From contig WAEK01000030.1 of assembly GCA_011634665.1 (NCBI GenBank), positions 175,001-197,840 of the forward strand: a DNA stretch of 22,840 nt. The letters run 5' to 3'. Below the pieces are notes generated by a model that saw only the letters and a list, made by a program, of their open reading frames with translations, was not told the DNA's origin and ran no database searches. This DNA comes from Mortierella sp. BCC40632 (lineage: Eukaryota > Mortierellomycota > Mortierellomycetes > Mortierellales > Mortierellaceae). This document shows, piece after piece, positions 21,564 to 22,840 of this stretch. The translations under genes were made by a program, and so were the position numbers. Within the stretch, counting starts at the first letter, position 1; each line of letters begins with the position of its first letter.

Positions 21564-22082
21564 TTATTGATTAGCTTTGCATCGACCCATTAGGGCCACC
21601 AATGTCTCAAGTTGCTTGTTGCAATGGGAAGGAGTGAGGAGAAAGACTGCTGCCAAAAAGGTCAATAGGAAGAGGTGACCAGGTGTCTCAACATGTGCCC
21701 TTTTGAGTCTGTGTTTCACCAATTGGATTAGGTACTTTTCTTGAATCGCCTTCACCCCAGTACCTTGATTGCTAGCTCCTCTTTTATTCATGGCACTCTT
21801 GAAGTTCCATCTCAGGTTCTTCATGTTTCGGCTTAGTGAGTGTCGCTGGTCGTCCTGGTCCGAGTGGCAGTCGCTAATGGCTTTGAATCGGCCTTGATCG
21901 TTCGCCCTGCTAGAGTCGTACCACCACACCAGTGCCCGAGCAAACGCCTCTACTGCCTGCTTTCTTGCCTGAGGGTCATTGATATCAATTCCATGAAAGA
22001 CACTGTACCTGTCATGTCCTACTACTGTACATGGTCGAGAAAGCATGCCGACGCATAGAGAAACAGTGCGAAGCGAGGGCAT
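21564..22082 (-). CDS. Hypothetical protein, 172 aa or C-terminal exon of a larger gene
   Basis: Open frame from ATG 22082 to TAA 21566-21564, with the stop inside a minus-strand AATAAA (21568-21563), which supports a real transcript end. I do not recognise the family. Visible: GHDRYSVFHGIDINDPQARK, AVEAFARALVWWYDSSRAND, a basic middle, and a hydrophobic segment LFLLTFLAAVFLLT near the end that could be a membrane helix. The frame continues upstream of the ATG (NQLEDP) to a CAG that could be a splice acceptor, so the protein may start further upstream in the repeat-rich DNA. Composition is protein-like rather than simple sequence. Confidence 0.45.
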   Translation of the reverse strand: MPSLRTVSLCVGMLSRPCTVVGHDRYSVFHGIDINDPQARKQAVEAFARALVWWYDSSRANDQGRFKAISDCHSDQDDQRHSLSRNMKNLRWNFKSAMNKRGASNQGTGVKAIQEKYLIQLVKHRLKRAHVETPGHLFLLTFLAAVFLLTPSHCNKQLETLVALMGRCKANQ

Positions 22083-22375
22083 GGGATCCTCAAGTTGGTT
22101 CTGAGTAATCGATTAGAGATGTCTGAGAGAACCCGACTACTCGGTGAAAAGGAGCCCCTCTCGGGTCTGCGATACCTTTTTGGGATGTATAAAGATTAAA
22201 AGGTCTACCCCACATGGAGTGAGAAAATGATTACGATTGCAGCCGCTATTACAAATGTTCAGTCACCACCACCACCACCACTATTCACATTGCAATTGCA
22301 AGGTTTGCTAAAGTACCCTTCAGGATGGAAAAGAATAGAAGAAAGTTTCTTATTCCGGTTAATGGCCAATGACCG
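22083..22375. other. Intergenic DNA, nothing recognised
   Basis: Contains a short ACC trinucleotide run (about 22266-22280). No supported gene. Confidence 0.4.
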
Positions 22376-22506
22376 GTGCTCCGATCTTATACCTTCTCAC
22401 AGCACTCCGATCTTATGCCTTCTCATAGCGCCTTCTCATAGCGCCTTCTCATAGCGCCTTCTCATAGCGCCTTCTCATAGCACTCCGATCGTATGCCTTC
22501 TCGTAG
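22376..22506 (+). repeat. Tandem array of a 13-bp unit in a higher-order repeat
   Basis: Five copies of GCCTTCTCATAGC in tandem (about 22417-22481), flanked on both sides by copies of CACTCCGATC(T/G)TATGCC, so the 13-mer expanded inside a larger duplicated unit. Confidence 0.9.
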
Positions 22507-22531
22507 CACGCACGTAGCACATTACACGCAG

Positions 22532-22790
22532 GACACCTACGGCCGAATAAAGAAAGGGCATGTTGTAGCAGACAGCAGAACAGGTAGCAAAAGAAGGGCA
22601 GGTAACAGCAGAGCAAACCAGAAAAGGAAAAGGGGGGATTTTCTATCAGGTGACGCGAAACTCAGATATTTCTTTAGTATTTTTAGTATTTGTTAGATTT
22701 CAAACAGACACCTACGGCCGGAGAATAAAAGGAAAAGGGGGTTATTTTCTGTCGGGTGACCCGCGAAACTCCCGGATATTTCTTTGGTAT
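22532..22790 (+). repeat. Diverged direct repeat pair at the right end
   Basis: GACACCTACGGCCG at 22532-22545 recurs at 22707-22720. GGAAAAGGGGG...TTTTCT followed by GGTGAC, CGCGAAACTC and GATATTTCTTT at about 22625-22680 recurs at about 22731-22790. In the left copy about 75 bp of GTAGCA-rich sequence separates the two halves. It may be part of a dispersed element continuing past the window. Confidence 0.65.
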
Positions 22791-22840
22791 CTAACAAATG
22801 CTAAACAAATGAAAACAAATATAAAGAAATCTAACAAATA

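Noticed and set aside
22417..22481. CRISPR-like array from regular 13-bp repeats
   Set aside because: The units are directly adjacent with no unique spacers, in a eukaryotic context: simple tandem repeat.

Overview
This window is fungal nuclear DNA. Every housekeeping gene is split by GT-AG spliceosomal introns, and introns and intergenic DNA carry many poly(A)/poly(T) runs of 23-36 nt. The protein types, the small spliced genes and a large intron-containing Fanzor-like locus suggest an early-diverging lineage, most like Mortierellomycota. That placement is an inference, not a database result.

Layout, left to right. (1) 1-1347 (+): RPS6, 40S ribosomal protein S6, cut at its 5' end. (2) 1348-3767: no intact gene; 2153-3613 (-) holds a decayed, unidentified coding region. 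(3) 3768-5368 (+): six-exon ubiquitin-conjugating enzyme of the UBE2E/UBC4 class. (4) 5970-7887 (-): seven-exon OPI3/PEMT-type phospholipid methyltransferase. (5) 8295-10316 (-): three-exon F-box + JmjC protein of JMJD6-like type. (6) 11201-12134 (-): four-exon RidA family imine deaminase. (7) 12548-14320 (-): two-exon Methyltransf_28 (MidA/NDUFAF7-like) protein with a likely mitochondrial presequence. For these six genes I could join all exons in frame with canonical splice sites.

(8) 14543-20331 (-) is the accessory part and the main interest. A short SWIM zinc-finger ORF lies just downstream of a degenerate Fanzor-like gene (eukaryotic TnpB homologue, RNA-guided endonuclease family). The Fanzor-like C-terminal half keeps a RuvC-I Asp motif, a CxxC...CxxxxC zinc finger and a final RuvC-III Asp motif. 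It also carries a coiled coil and three exact 46-codon acidic repeats, and probably a long N-terminal region reaching about 20331. The reading frame is broken at about a dozen places, yet I noticed no other disruptions and the splice sites are kept. Two abutting perfect palindromes (15185-15218) sit at the end of the ORF. They fit either a Helitron-like 3' terminus or the scaffold of a guide RNA.

(9) 20332-22840: simple repeats, a minisatellite, one unidentified ORF (21564-22082, -), a 13-bp tandem array and a diverged direct repeat.

The housekeeping genes show no functional linkage to one another. The only candidate 'system' is the Fanzor-like locus with its terminal palindromes and the adjacent SWIM gene.
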